In this document: positions 34,658-46,899 of the stretch, piece after piece
Numbering within the stretch: position 1 is the first letter of the stretch
Layout of the letters: every line of letters starts with the position of its first letter
Source: Sipunculus nudus
Lineage: Eukaryota; Annelida; Sipuncula; Golfingiida; Sipunculidae
Length of the DNA: 64,000 nt
Assembly: GCA_026874595.1 (NCBI GenBank)
Contig: CM049311.1
Span: 50,597,676-50,661,675, forward strand
Direction of reading: 5' to 3'
Made by a program: the position numbers and the translations under genes
The notes under the pieces: model-generated
Seen by the model: the letters and a program-made list of their open reading frames with translations, nothing else
Databases searched by the model: none
Told to the model about the DNA's origin: nothing

Positions 34658-35347
34658 ATGATTATCGCCTTTCTTGTGTTTACTGGAACTGGAATGTCGC
34701 TTTTGGGCGATAATGGAGTACATATTCGTTATTCAGCTAGTGACCTTCATCAACTTCACAACAAACTCTCACATTCTAACAATAAGTTTGATATAAGTAT
34801 ACTTCCGGAAGAATGCAAAAAGATAAGAAGAAGACCACGTGGCAGGAGAGGTGGAGTAAGAGTCAGGTTAAGGAGAAGATGCAGTACTAAACCGTTTGTG
34901 CCCACAATAACATTTGGTAACGTCCGTTCACTCAGCTCAAAGATTGACGAACTTCGTGCAAACTGCCGATTTCTTTATCAATATCGAGAGGCTTGTTGCA
35001 TTGCATTAACGGAATCATGGCTGAACCAAAATATATCTGACACATTCTTGAACATTCCTTATTTTACCTTATTAAGACAAGACAGAACCCAGGACTCTAA
35101 TAAATCAAGAGGCGGTGGTGTAGCTCTTTATATTATTAACAGATGGTGTCAGAATATAACCGTCAAGTCTAGTATATGTTCACCAGACCTTGAAGCCCTA
35201 TCAGTGAGCCTACGTCCTTCATACCTACCTAGAGAGTTTACCAATATATCTCTCACAGTTGTTTACATTCCCCCCAGTGCTGATAAAGACATTGCATCAA
35301 AGAAGATACAGGATATTGTTGCCCAATTAGAAGAAAAGAAACCATAA
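34658..35347 (+). pseudogene. LINE ORF, N-terminal part: basic region and AP endonuclease start
   Basis: 229 codons ending at an in-frame TAA. Residues 1-80 form a leader with a strongly basic stretch (KKIRRRPRGRRGGVRVRLRR, about 53-72), a likely nucleic-acid-binding region. The endonuclease/exonuclease/phosphatase fold begins near residue 85 with FGNVRSLSSKIDEL, followed by LTESWL (about 117), SRGGGVALYI (about 149) and VVYIPPSADKD (about 205). This domain would nick target DNA to prime reverse transcription. The frame continues after the stop: the next codons encode ALHIVLGDMNHCDL, the family's conserved GDFN-like catalytic region, so the TAA replaced a sense codon in one continuous ORF. 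Confidence 0.9.
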
Positions 35348-37180
35348 GCTCTGCATATTGTACTCGGAGATATGAACCACTGTGATCTTGACCAAGCACT
35401 AGGCCTACCAAACTACACACAGTACGTGAACTGTAACACAAGGGGTCACCAGAAACTGGACTTATTTTATTGTAATATTAAATCTGCTTATAAATGTGTT
35501 CAAGGTCCTCCACTAAAAAATAGTGACCATAATATGATCTGTATGCAACCTACTTACAGACGTAAACTTCAAATGCTGAAACCACGTGAAATTAATATTA
35601 AAGTGAACTCAAAGGAAGCCTATGAGACCCTACAAACATGTTTTGATCTAACAGACTGGCAAATGTTCATTGACACTTCATATGATTTAGATGAACTTAC
35701 TGAAACTGTGTCTAGTTATATATCATTTTGTGAAGACATGCTGGTACCCACTAAAACCATTAAGATTTACCCTAATAACAAACCTTGGAATAATAGTGAT
35801 CTAAGGAAACTTATTGTATGTAAGCACCAAGCCTTCACAAGCAATTCAGATAACAGATATGACTTACAAAAAGAAACCGATTCTGCCATTGAGAAAGCCA
35901 AACAACAATATAAAAAGAAAGTAGAAAAACTGTTCCATAGCAAGCAATCAAAAGATGCTTGGAAGGGTCTTCAAGAATTAACTGGTATAACTAAAAGCAA
36001 GAAAGAATGCTCACTGCTTGCTGAAAATGTCTATGCTGACAAATTAAATACATTCTATGCACGTTTTGATGAAAGTGACTTCTCAAAAGAAAAAGATGAC
36101 ATTCGGAGCAGTCTGAGAGCAAATTTAGAATCATGTGATGATGGCATCCTTACTGATGTAACTGATGTAAACAAAGTGTTAAGTAAGATTAATGTAAAGA
36201 AAGCCTGTGGACCTGACAAAATCAGTGGCAGATTAATTAAAACCTGTAGAAATAGTTTGTCCTTCATCATACATCACATTTTTCAATTGTCTCTCTCCTT
36301 ATGTAAACTACCAAAATTATGGAAGACCGCAGAAATAATTCCAGTCGCCAAAAATAACTCTCCTAAAGTGATGAATGATCTTAGGCCTGTTGCACTAACA
36401 TCTATTCTCGCAAAATCTTTGGAGCGAATAGTTCTTAATAAATTACTTCCAATTGTTAAACCAATGCTAGATCAACATCAGTTTGCATATTCATCCAACA
36501 GATGCACAAGCGACGCAATTGCCACATTAACTCATTATATTTATCAACACTTAGACAGGGACCCCAGAAATTATGCAAGATCACTTTTCATTGATTATTC
36601 TTCAGCCTTCAATACAATACAGCCACACATTATGATCAATCAGCTCTGTAGATATAACATTCCTCCTTCCTACTGTCTATGGATTCTAGATTTTCTCTCG
36701 GATAGAAGACAACATGTTAGAACAAGCAAAGAAACTTCTTCAGATATAATCATAAATACTGGTGCTCCACAAGGCTGTGTTCTATCAGCAGTCCTTTTTA
36801 TTCTATATACAAATAATTTGTCTGTGAGCCTTTCAGATTGTAAAATTATCAAATATGCAGACGACACTGTCATTCTAGGCCTGATACACAAGAATGATGA
36901 ATCGCTCTACAGGAAAACCATTCAATATGTGACTGGTTGGTGTGAGGAACACTACCTTCAGTTAAATGTAAAGAAGACTAAAGAAGTAGTCTTTGATTTT
37001 AGGAGATCAAAATCTGTAATTACCCCAGTTGCTATCAAAAATGAAGATGTTGATATTGTAGAAAATTATAAATACTTAGGATGTATTATTGACAGAAACC
37101 TGAATTGGAAAGAACGTGTTGAATCAATCCAAGAAAGCAAACAAAAGATTATATTACCTTTATTATCTAAGAAAGCTTAA
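35348..37180 (+). pseudogene. LINE ORF, central part: endonuclease end and reverse transcriptase
   Basis: Same frame as the preceding segment; first internal ATG is at 35372. Counting from that ATG: LKNSDHNMIC (about 47) closes the endonuclease with the conserved SDH; KKACGPDKISGRLIK starts the reverse transcriptase (about 275); LRPVALTSILAKSLERIV (about 337); motif A FIDYSSAFNTI (about 406); motif B GAPQGCVLSAVLF (about 467); motif C YADDTVILG (about 494) with both catalytic aspartates intact; LNVKKTKEVVFDF and YKYLGCIIDRN (motifs D and E). The reaction is target-primed reverse transcription of the element's RNA. The frame is lost near 37115 and runs out of frame to a stop at 37180. Confidence 0.92.
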
Positions 37181-37520
37181 TATTGACAAAACCATAATTA
37201 CCATGTTTTATAATTCAGTAATTTCCAGTGTCCTTACTTATTCACTGGAGTGCTGGTTTACAAATATATCTGATAAGTTAAAGAAACAGTTGAATAATAC
37301 CAGGAAGAGAAGTAGTAGAATAACTGGTACTTCTCTTGCCACACACCAGGAAATCTGTGAAACCAAAACAATGGCCTTCATATCTAAGGTCATGAATGAC
37401 ACAACACATCCCGTATATTCAGAGTTCCGTTTTTTACCTTCAGGTAAACGCCTAGATACAATATTCTGCAGAACAACTCGTTTTAAAAAATCTCTCGTAC
37501 CACACAGTACACAGTATTAA
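37116..37520 (+). pseudogene. LINE ORF, C-terminal part after 2-bp deletion
   Basis: Continues the polypeptide in another frame: LNQSKKANKRLYYLYYLRKL, then MFYNSVISSVLTYSLECWF, ISDKLKKQLNNTRKRSSRIT, and a tail with FRFLPSGKRLDTIFCRTTRF. This is the usual thumb/C-terminal region of jockey-superfamily proteins. The copy at 29877-30548 reads gaacatgtgttg where this one reads gaacgtgttg, so the break is a 2-bp deletion in this copy and not a conserved frameshift site. Confidence 0.88.
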
Positions 37521-37781
37521 ACTTTTTAATTCACAACCCTCTTAGAAATTTAATGTTTTGAATTATGTGTTTTACCTGCAGAGTTATCTGTTTTATCATT
37601 TTTACATGCTTAATTTAACATGCTTAGTCAATATGTTATGTGTGATTTTTATGTATTTTTATGTATTATTTTTATGTATTTATCTATCTATTTACTTATT
37701 TATTTTTTTATGTAATGAATTGCAAGTCAACAACAAATTCCTGGAACTGAAGGCTAATAAATGTTATCTTATCTTATCTAT

Positions 37782-40700
37782 CATTGTTTCTGTACCGATT
37801 ATGTTCTTACTGCACCATTGTTTCATTAAGATCTGCACCGATTATGTTCTCACTGCACCATTGTTTCATTAAGATCTGCACCGATTATATTCTTACTGCA
37901 CAGTTGTTTATATTAAGATCTGCACCGATTATGTTCTCACTGCACCATTGTTTCATTAAGATCTGCACCGATTATGTTCTCACTGCACCATTGTTTCATT
38001 AAGATCTGCACCGATTATGTTCTCACTGCACCATTGTTTCATTAAGATCTGCACCGATTATGTTCTCACTGCACCATTGTTTCATTAAGATCTGCACCGA
38101 TTATGTTCTCACTGCACCATTGTTTCATTAAGATCTGCACCGATTATATTCTTACTGCACAGTTGTTTATATTAAGATCTGCACCGATTATGTTCTCACT
38201 GCACCATTGTTTCATTAAGATCTGCACCGATTATATTCTTACTGCACCATTGTTTCATTAAGATATGCACCGATTATGTTCTTACTGCACAGTTGTTTAT
38301 ATTAAGATCTGCACCGATTATGTTCTCACTGCACCATTGTTTCATTAAGATCTGCACCGATTATATTCTTACTGCACCATTGTTTCATTAAGATCTGCAC
38401 CGATTATATTCTTACTGCACAGTTGTTTATATTAAGATCTGCACCGATTATGTTCTCACTGCACCATTGTTTCATTAAGATCTGCACCGACTATGTTCTT
38501 ACTGCACAGTTGTTTATATTAAGATCTGCACCGATTATATTCTTACTGCACAGTTGTTTATATTAAGATCTGCACCGATTATGTTCTCACTGCACCATTG
38601 TTTCATTAAGATGTGCACCGATTATGTTCTTACTGCACAGTTGTTTATATTAAGATCTGCACCGATTATGTTCTCACTGCACCATTGTTTCATTAAGATC
38701 TGCACCGATTATATTCTTACTGCACCATTGTTTCATTAAGATCTGCACCGATTATATTCTTACTGCACAGTTGTTTATATTAAGATCTGCACCGATTATG
38801 TTCTCACTGCACCATTGTTTCATTAAGATCTGCACCGATTATATTCTTACTGCACCATTGTTTCATTAAGATCTGCACCGATTATGTTCTTACTGCACAG
38901 TTGTTTATATTAAGATCTGCACCGATTATGTTCTCACTGCACCATTGTTTCATTAAGATATGCACCGATTATATTCTTACTGCACAGTTGTTTATATTAA
39001 GATCTGCACCGATTATGTTCTCACTGCACCATTGTTTCATTAAGATCTGCACCGATTATATTCTTACTGCACAGTTGTTTATATTAAGATCTGCACCGAT
39101 TATGTTCTCACTGCACCATTGTTTCATTAAGATCTGCACCGATTATATTCTTACTGCACCATTGTTTCATTAAGATATTCACCGATTATGTTCTTACTGC
39201 ACAGTTGTTTCATTAAGATCTGCACCGATTATGTTCTCACTGCACCATTGTTTCATTAAGATCTGCACCGATTATGTTCTTACTGCACCATTGTTCCATT
39301 AAGATCTTCACCGATTATATTCTTACTGCACCATTGTTTCATTAAGATCTGCATCGATTATATTCTTACTGCACAGTTGTTTATATTAAGATCTGCACCG
39401 ATTATGTTCTTACTGCACCATTGTTCCATTAAGATCTTCACCGATTATATTCTTACTGCACCATTGTTTCATTAAGATCTGCATCGATTATATTCTTACT
39501 GCACAGTTGTTTATATTAAGATCTGCACCGATTATGTTCTCACTGCACCATTGTTTCATTAAGATCTGCACCGATTATATTCTTACTGCACCATTGTTTC
39601 ATTAAGATCTGCACCGATTATGTTCTTACTGCACAGTTGTTTATATTAAGATCTGCACCGATTATGTTCTCACTGCACCATTGTTTCATTAAGATCTGCA
39701 CCGACTATGTTCTTACTGCACAGTTGTTTATATTAAGATCTGCACCGATTATGTTCTCACTGCACCATTGTTTCATTAAGATATGCACCGATTATATTCT
39801 TACTGCACAGTTGTTTATATTAAGATCTGCACCGATTATGTTCTCACTGCACCATTGTTTCATTAAGATCTGCACCGATTATATTCTTACTGCACAGTTG
39901 TTTATATTAAGATCTGCACCGATTATGTTCTCACTGCACCATTGTTTCATTAAGATCTGCACCGATTATATTCTTACTGCACCATTGTTTCATTAAGATA
40001 TGCACCGATTATGTTCTTACTGCACAGTTGTTTCATTAACATCTGCACCGATTATGTTCTCACTGCACCATTGTTTCATTAAGATCTGCACCGATTATGT
40101 TCTCACTGCACCATTGTTCCATTAAGATCTGCACCGATTATATTCTTACTGCACCATTGTTTCATTAAGATCTGCACCGATTATATTCTTACTGCACAGT
40201 TGTTTATATTAAGATCTGCACCGATTATGTTCTCACTGCACCATTGTTTCATTAAGATCTGCACCGATTATATTCTTACTGCACAGTTGTTTATATTAAG
40301 ATCTGCACCGATTATGTTCTCACTGCACCATTGTTTCATTAAGATCTGCACCGATTATGTTCTCACTGCACCATTGTTTCATTAAGATCTGCACCGATTA
40401 TATTCTTACTGCACCATTGTTTCATTAAGATCTGCACCGATTATGTTCTCACTGCACCATTGTTTCATTAAGATCTGCACCGATTATGTTCTCACTGCAC
40501 CATTGTTTCATTAAGATCTGCACCGAGTATGTTCTCACTGCACCATTGTTTCATTAAGATCTGCACCGATTATGTTCTCACTGCACAGTTGTTTATATTA
40601 AGATCTGCACCGATTATATTCTTACTGCACAGTTGTTTATATTAAGATCTGCACCGATTATGTTCTCACTGCACCATTGTTTCATTAAGATCTTCACCGA

Positions 40701-43700
40701 TTATGTTCTTACTGCACCATTGTTCCATTAAGATCTGCACCGATTATATTCTTACTGCACAGTTGTTTATATTAAGATCTGCACCGATTATATTCTTACT
40801 GCACAGTTGTTTATATTAAGATCTGCACCGATTATGTTCTCACTGCACCATTGTTTCATTAAGATCTGCACCGATTATGTTCTCACTGCACCATTGTTTC
40901 ATTAAGATCTGCACCGATTATGTTCTCACTGCACCATTGTTTCATTAAGATCTGCACCGATTATGTTCTCACTGCACCATTGTTTCATTAAGATCTGCAC
41001 CGATTATGTTCTTACTGCACAGTTGTTTATATTAAGATCTGCACCGATAATGTTCTCACTGCACCATTGTTTCATTAAGATCTGCACCGACTATGTTCTT
41101 ACTGCACAGTTGTTTATATTAAGATCTGCACCGATTATGTTCTCACTGCACCATTGTTTCATTAAGATATGCACCGATTATATTCTTACTGCACAGTTGT
41201 TTATATTAAGATCTGCACCGATTATGTTCTCACTGCACCATTGTTTCATTAAGATCTGCACCGATTATATTCTTACTGCACAGTTGTTTATATTAAGATC
41301 TGCACCGATTATGTTCTCACTGCACCATTGTTTCATTAAGATCTGCACCGATTATATTCTTACTGCACCATTGTTTCATTAAGATATGCACCGATTATGT
41401 TCTTACTGCACAGTTGTTTCATTAACATCTGCACCGATTATGTTCTCACTGCACCATTGTTTCATTAAGATCTGCACCGATTATGTTCTCACTGCACCAT
41501 TGTTCCATTAAGATCTGCACCGATTATATTCTTACTGCACCATTGTTTCATTAAGATCTGCACCGATTATATTCTTACTGCACAGTTGTTTATATTAAGA
41601 TCTGCACCGATTATGTTCTCACTGCACCATTGTTTCATTAAGATCTGCACCGATTATATTCTTACTGCACAGTTGTTTTTATTAAGATCTGCACCGATTA
41701 TGTTCTCACTGCACCATTGTTTCATTAAGATCTGCACCGATTATATTCTTACTGCACAATTGTTTCATTAAGATCTGCACCGATTATATTCTTACTGTAC
41801 AGTTGTTTATATTAAGATCTGCACCGATTATGTTCTCACTGCACCATTGTTTCATTAAGATCTGCACCGATTATATTCTTACTGCACCATTGTTTCATTA
41901 AGATCTGCACCGATTATGTTTTCACTGCACCATTGTTTCATTAAGATCTGCACCGATTATATTCTTACTGCACAGTTGTTTATATTAAGATCTGCACCGA
42001 TTATGTTCTCACTGCACCATTGTTTCATTAAGATCTGCACCGATTATGTTCTCACTGCACAGTTGTTTATATTAAGATCTGCACCGATTATATTCTTACT
42101 GCACAGTTGTTTATATTAAGATCTGCACCGATTATGTTCTCACTGCACCATTGTTTCATTAAGATCTTCACCGATTATGTTCTTACTGCACCATTGTTCC
42201 ATTAAGATCTGCACCGATTATATTCTTACTGCACAGTTGTTTATATTAAGATCTGCACCGATTATATTCTTACTGCACAGTTGTTTATATTAAGATCTGC
42301 ACCGATTATGTTCTCACTGCACCATTGTTTCATTAAGATCTGCACCGATTATGTTCTCACTGCACCATTGTTTCATTAAGATCTGCACCGATTATGTTCT
42401 CACTGCACCATTGTTTCATTAAGATCTGCACCGATTATGTTCTCACTGCACCATTGTTTCATTAAGATCTGCACCGATTATGTTCTTACTGCACAGTTGT
42501 TTATATTAAGATCTGCACCGATAATGTTCTCACTGCACCATTGTTTCATTAAGATCTGCACCGATTATGTTCTCACTGCACCATTGTTTCATTAAGATCT
42601 GCACCGATTATGTTCTTACTGCACAGTTGTTTATATTAAGATCTGCACCGATTATATTCTTACTGCACAGTTGTTTATATTAAGATCTGCACCGATTATG
42701 TTCTCACTGCACCATTGTTTCATTAAGATCTGCACCGATTATATTCTTACTGCATAGTTGTTTATATTAAGATCTGCACCGATTATATTCTTACTGCACA
42801 GTTGTTTATATTAAGATCTGCACCGATTATGTTCTCACTGCACCATTGTTTCATTAAGATCTGCACCGATTATGCTCTCACTGCACCATTGTTTCATTAA
42901 GATCTGCACCGATTATGTTCTTACTGCACCATTGTTCCATTAAGATCTGCACCGATTATATTCTTACTGCACAGTTGTTTTTATTAAGATCTGCACCGAT
43001 TATGTTCTCACTGCACCATTGTTTCATTAAGATCTGCACCGATTATATTCTTACTGCACCATTGTTTCATTAAGATCTGCACCGATTATATTCTCACTAC
43101 ACAGTTGTTTATATTAAGATCTGCACCGATTATGTTCTCACTGCACCATTGTTTCATTAAGATCTGCACCGATTATATTCTTACTGCACAGTTGTTTATA
43201 TTAAGATCTGCACCGATTATGTTCTCACTGCACCATTGTTTCATTAAGATATGCACCGATTATATTCTTACTGCACAGTTGTTTATATTAAGATCTGCAC
43301 CGATTATGTTCTCACTGCACCATTGTTTCATTAAGATCTGCACCGATTATATTCTTACTGCACAGTTGTTTATATTAAGATCTGCACCGATTATGTTCTC
43401 ACTGCACCATTGTTTCATTAAGATCTGCACCGATTATATTCTTACTGCACCATTGTTTCATTAAGATATTCACCGATTATGTTCTTACTGCACAGTTGTT
43501 TCATTAAGATCTGCACCGATTATGTTCTCACTGCACCATTGTTTCATTAAGATCTGCACCGATTATGTTCTTACTGCACCATTGTTCCATTAAGATCTTC
43601 ACCGATTATATTCTTACTGCACCATTGTTTCATTAAGATCTGCATCGATTATATTCTTACTGCACAGTTGTTTATATTAAGATCTGCACCGATTATGTTC

Positions 43701-46700
43701 TCACTGCACCATTGTTTCATTAAGATCTGCACCGATTATATTCTTACTGCACCATTGTTTCATTAAGATATGCACCGATTATGTTCTTACTGCACAGTTG
43801 TTTATATTAAGATCTGCACCGATTATGTTCTTACTGCACCATTGTTTCATTAAGATCTGCACCGATTATATTCTTACTGCACCATTGTTTCATTAAGATC
43901 TGCACCGATTATGTTCTTACTGCACAGTTGTTTATATTAAGATCTGCACCGATTATGTTCTCACTGCACCATTGTTTCATTAAGATCTGCACCGACTATG
44001 TTCTTACTGCACAGTTGTTTATATTAAGATCTGCACCGATTATGTTCTCACTGCACCATTGTTTCATTAAGATATGCACCGATTATATTCTTACTGCACA
44101 GTTGTTTATATTAAGATCTGCACCGATTATGTTCTCACTGCACCATTGTTTCATTAAGATCTGCACCGATTATATTCTTACTGCACAGTTGTTTATATTA
44201 AGATCTGCACCGATTATGTTCTCACTGCACCATTGTTTCATTAAGATCTGCACCGATTATATTCTTACTGCACCATTGTTTCATTAAGATATGCACCGAT
44301 TATGTTCTTACTGCACAGTTGTTTCATTAACATCTGCACCGATTATGTTCTCACTGCACCATTGTTTCATTAAGATCTGCACCGATTATGTTCTCACTGC
44401 ACCATTGTTCCATTAAGATCTGCACCGATTATATTCTTACTGCACCATTGTTTCATTAAGATCTGCACCGATTATATTCTTACTGCACAGTTGTTTATAT
44501 TAAGATCTGCACCGATTATGTTCTCACTGCACCATTGTTTCATTAAGATCTTCACCGATTATATTCTTACTGCACAGTTGTTTTTATTAAGATCTGCACC
44601 GATTATGTTCTCACTGCACCATTGTTTCATTAAGATCTGCACCGATTATATTCTTACTGCACAATTGTTTCATTAAGATCTGCACCGATTATATTCTTAC
44701 TGTACAGTTGTTTATATTAAGATCTGCACCGATTATGTTCTCACTGCACCATTGTTTCATTAAGATCTGCACCGATTATATTCTTACTGCACCATTGTTT
44801 CATTAAGATCTGCACCGATTATGTTTTCACTGCACCATTGTTTCATTAAGATCTGCACCGATTATATTCTTACTGCACAGTTGTTTATATTAAGATCTGC
44901 ACCGATTATGTTCTCACTGCACAGTTGTTTATATTAAGATCTGCACCGATTATGTTCTTACTGCACCATTGTTTCATTAAGATCTGCACCGATTATATTC
45001 TTACTGCACCATTGTTTCATTAAGATCTGCACCGATTATGTTCTTACTGCACAGTTGTTTATATTAAGATCTGCACCGATTATGTTCTCACTGCACCATT
45101 GTTTCATTAAGATCTGCACCGACTATGTTCTTACTGCACAGTTGTTTATATTAAGATCTGCACCGATTATGTTCTCACTGCACCATTGTTTCATTAAGAT
45201 CTGCACCGATTATATTCTTACTGCACAGTTGTTTATATTAAGATCTGCACCGATTATGTTCTCACTGCACCATTGTTTCATTAAGATCTGCACCGATTAT
45301 GTTCTCACTGCACCATTGTTTCATTAAGATCTGCACCGATTATGTTCTCACTGCACCATTGTTTCATTAAGATCTGCACCGAGTATGTTCTCACTGCACC
45401 ATTGTTTCATTAAGATCTGCACCGATTATGTTCTCACTGCACAGTTGTTTATATTAAGATCTGCACCGATTATATTCTTACTGCACAGTTGTTTATATTA
45501 AGATCTGCACCGACTATGTTCTTACTGCACAGTTGTTTATATTAAGATCTGCACCGATTATATTCTCAATGCACCATTGTTTCATTAAGATATGCACCGA
45601 TTATATTCTTACTGCACAGTTGTTTATATTAAGATCTGCACCGATTATGTTCTCACTGCACCATTGTTTCATTAAGATCTGCACCGATTATGTTCTCACT
45701 GCACCATTGTTTCATTAAGATCTGCACCGATTATGTTCTCACTGCACCATTGTTTCATTAAGATCTGCACCGAGTATGTTCTCACTGCACCATTGTTTCA
45801 TTAAGATCTGCACCGATTATGTTCTTACTGCACAGTTGTTTATATTAAGATCTGCACCGATTATGTTCTCACTGCACCATTGTTTCATTAAGATCTGCAC
45901 CGATTATATTCTTACTGCACAGTTGTTTATATTAAGATCTGCACCGATTATGTTCTCACTGCACCATTGTTTCATTAAAATCTGCACCGATTATGTTCTC
46001 ACTGCACCATTGTTTCATTAAGATCTGCACCGATTATATTCTTACTGCACAGTTGTTTATATTAAGATCTGCACCGATTATGTTCTCACTGCACCATTGT
46101 TTCATTAAGATCTGCACCGATTATGTTCTCACTGCACCATTGTTTCATTAAGATCTGCACCGATTATATTCTTACTGCACAGTTGTTTATATTAAGATCT
46201 GCACCGATTATGTTCTAACTGCACCATTGTTTCATTAAGATCTGCACCGATTATGTTCTTACTGCACCATTGTTTCATTAAGATCTGCACCGATTGTATT
46301 CTTACTGCACAGTTGTTCATATTAAGATCTGCACCGATTATATTCTTACTGCACAGTTGTTTATATTAAGATCTGCACCGATTATGTTCTCACTGCACCA
46401 TTGTTTCATTAAGATGTGCACCGATTATGTTCTTACTGCACAGTTGTTTATATTAAGATCTGCACCGATTATGTTCTCACTGCACCATTGTTTCATTAAG
46501 ATCTGCACCGATTATGTTCTTACTGCACAGTTGTTCATATTAAGATCTGCACCGATTATATTCTTACTGCACAGTTGTTTATATTAAGATCTGCACCGAT
46601 TATGTTCTCACTGCACCATTGTTTCATTAAGATGTGCACCGATTATGTTCTTACTGCACAGTTGTTTATATTAAGATCTGCACCGATTATGTTCTCACTG

Positions 46701-46899
46701 CACCATTGTTTCATTAAGATCTGCACCGATTATATTCTTACTGCACAGTTGTTTATATTAAGATCTGCACCGATTATATTCTTATTGCACAGTTGTTTAT
46801 ATTAAGATCTGCACCGATTATGTTCTCACTGCACCATTGTTTCATTAAGATCTGCACCGATTATATTCTTACTGCACAGTTGTTTCATTAAGATCTGCA
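37782..46899 (+). repeat. 43/44-bp satellite array, right block (~9.1 kb)
   Basis: Roughly 210 monomers of type A (43 bp, gcaccattgtttcattaag) and type B (44 bp, gcacagttgtttatattaag), both followed by atctgcaccgattat(g/a)ttct(t/c)act. Strict A-B alternation gives an 87-bp dimer, which equals 29 codons, and produces open frames up to 139 codons with a 29-residue repeat (FILRSAPIMFSLHHCFIKIC... type). Two adjacent A units break the frame. Rare variants such as cattaacatctgc, actgtacag and cgataatg mark kilobase-scale internal duplications. The first monomer after the LINE is damaged (deletion in tttctgtaccgatt). The array ends at aagatctgcag. Confidence 0.95.

Larger units (their letters stand above)
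34516..37781 (+). mobile_element. Near-complete jockey-superfamily LINE inserted in satellite
   Basis: A single-ORF APE-type non-LTR retrotransposon of about 3.27 kb. Its 5' end (gcgctgcacagcggcgacgt) follows satellite directly, and its 3' end is aggctaataaatgtt plus a TTATCTTATC tail, after which satellite resumes. The short 142-bp leader precedes the first ATG of the open frame. There is no separate ORF1. The element has only two visible lesions: an in-frame TAA at 35345-35347 and a 2-bp deletion near 37115. A truncated sibling lies in opposite orientation at 29877-30548. Clade placement (jockey, I/Nimb or CR1-like group) needs a tree. Confidence 0.9.

Noticed and set aside
37116-37180. Programmed frameshift between reverse transcriptase and C-terminal frames of the LINE
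   Set aside because: The sibling copy at 29877-30548 has two extra bases and no frame change, so this is a private deletion.
40963-41382. 139-codon plus-strand frame and about 20 similar frames as a protein family
   Set aside because: All are the A-B satellite dimer (87 bp = 29 codons) read through; they appear and vanish with monomer order.
33556-46899. CRISPR-like array
   Set aside because: Monomers follow each other without unique spacers, the genome is eukaryotic, and no cas-like gene is present.
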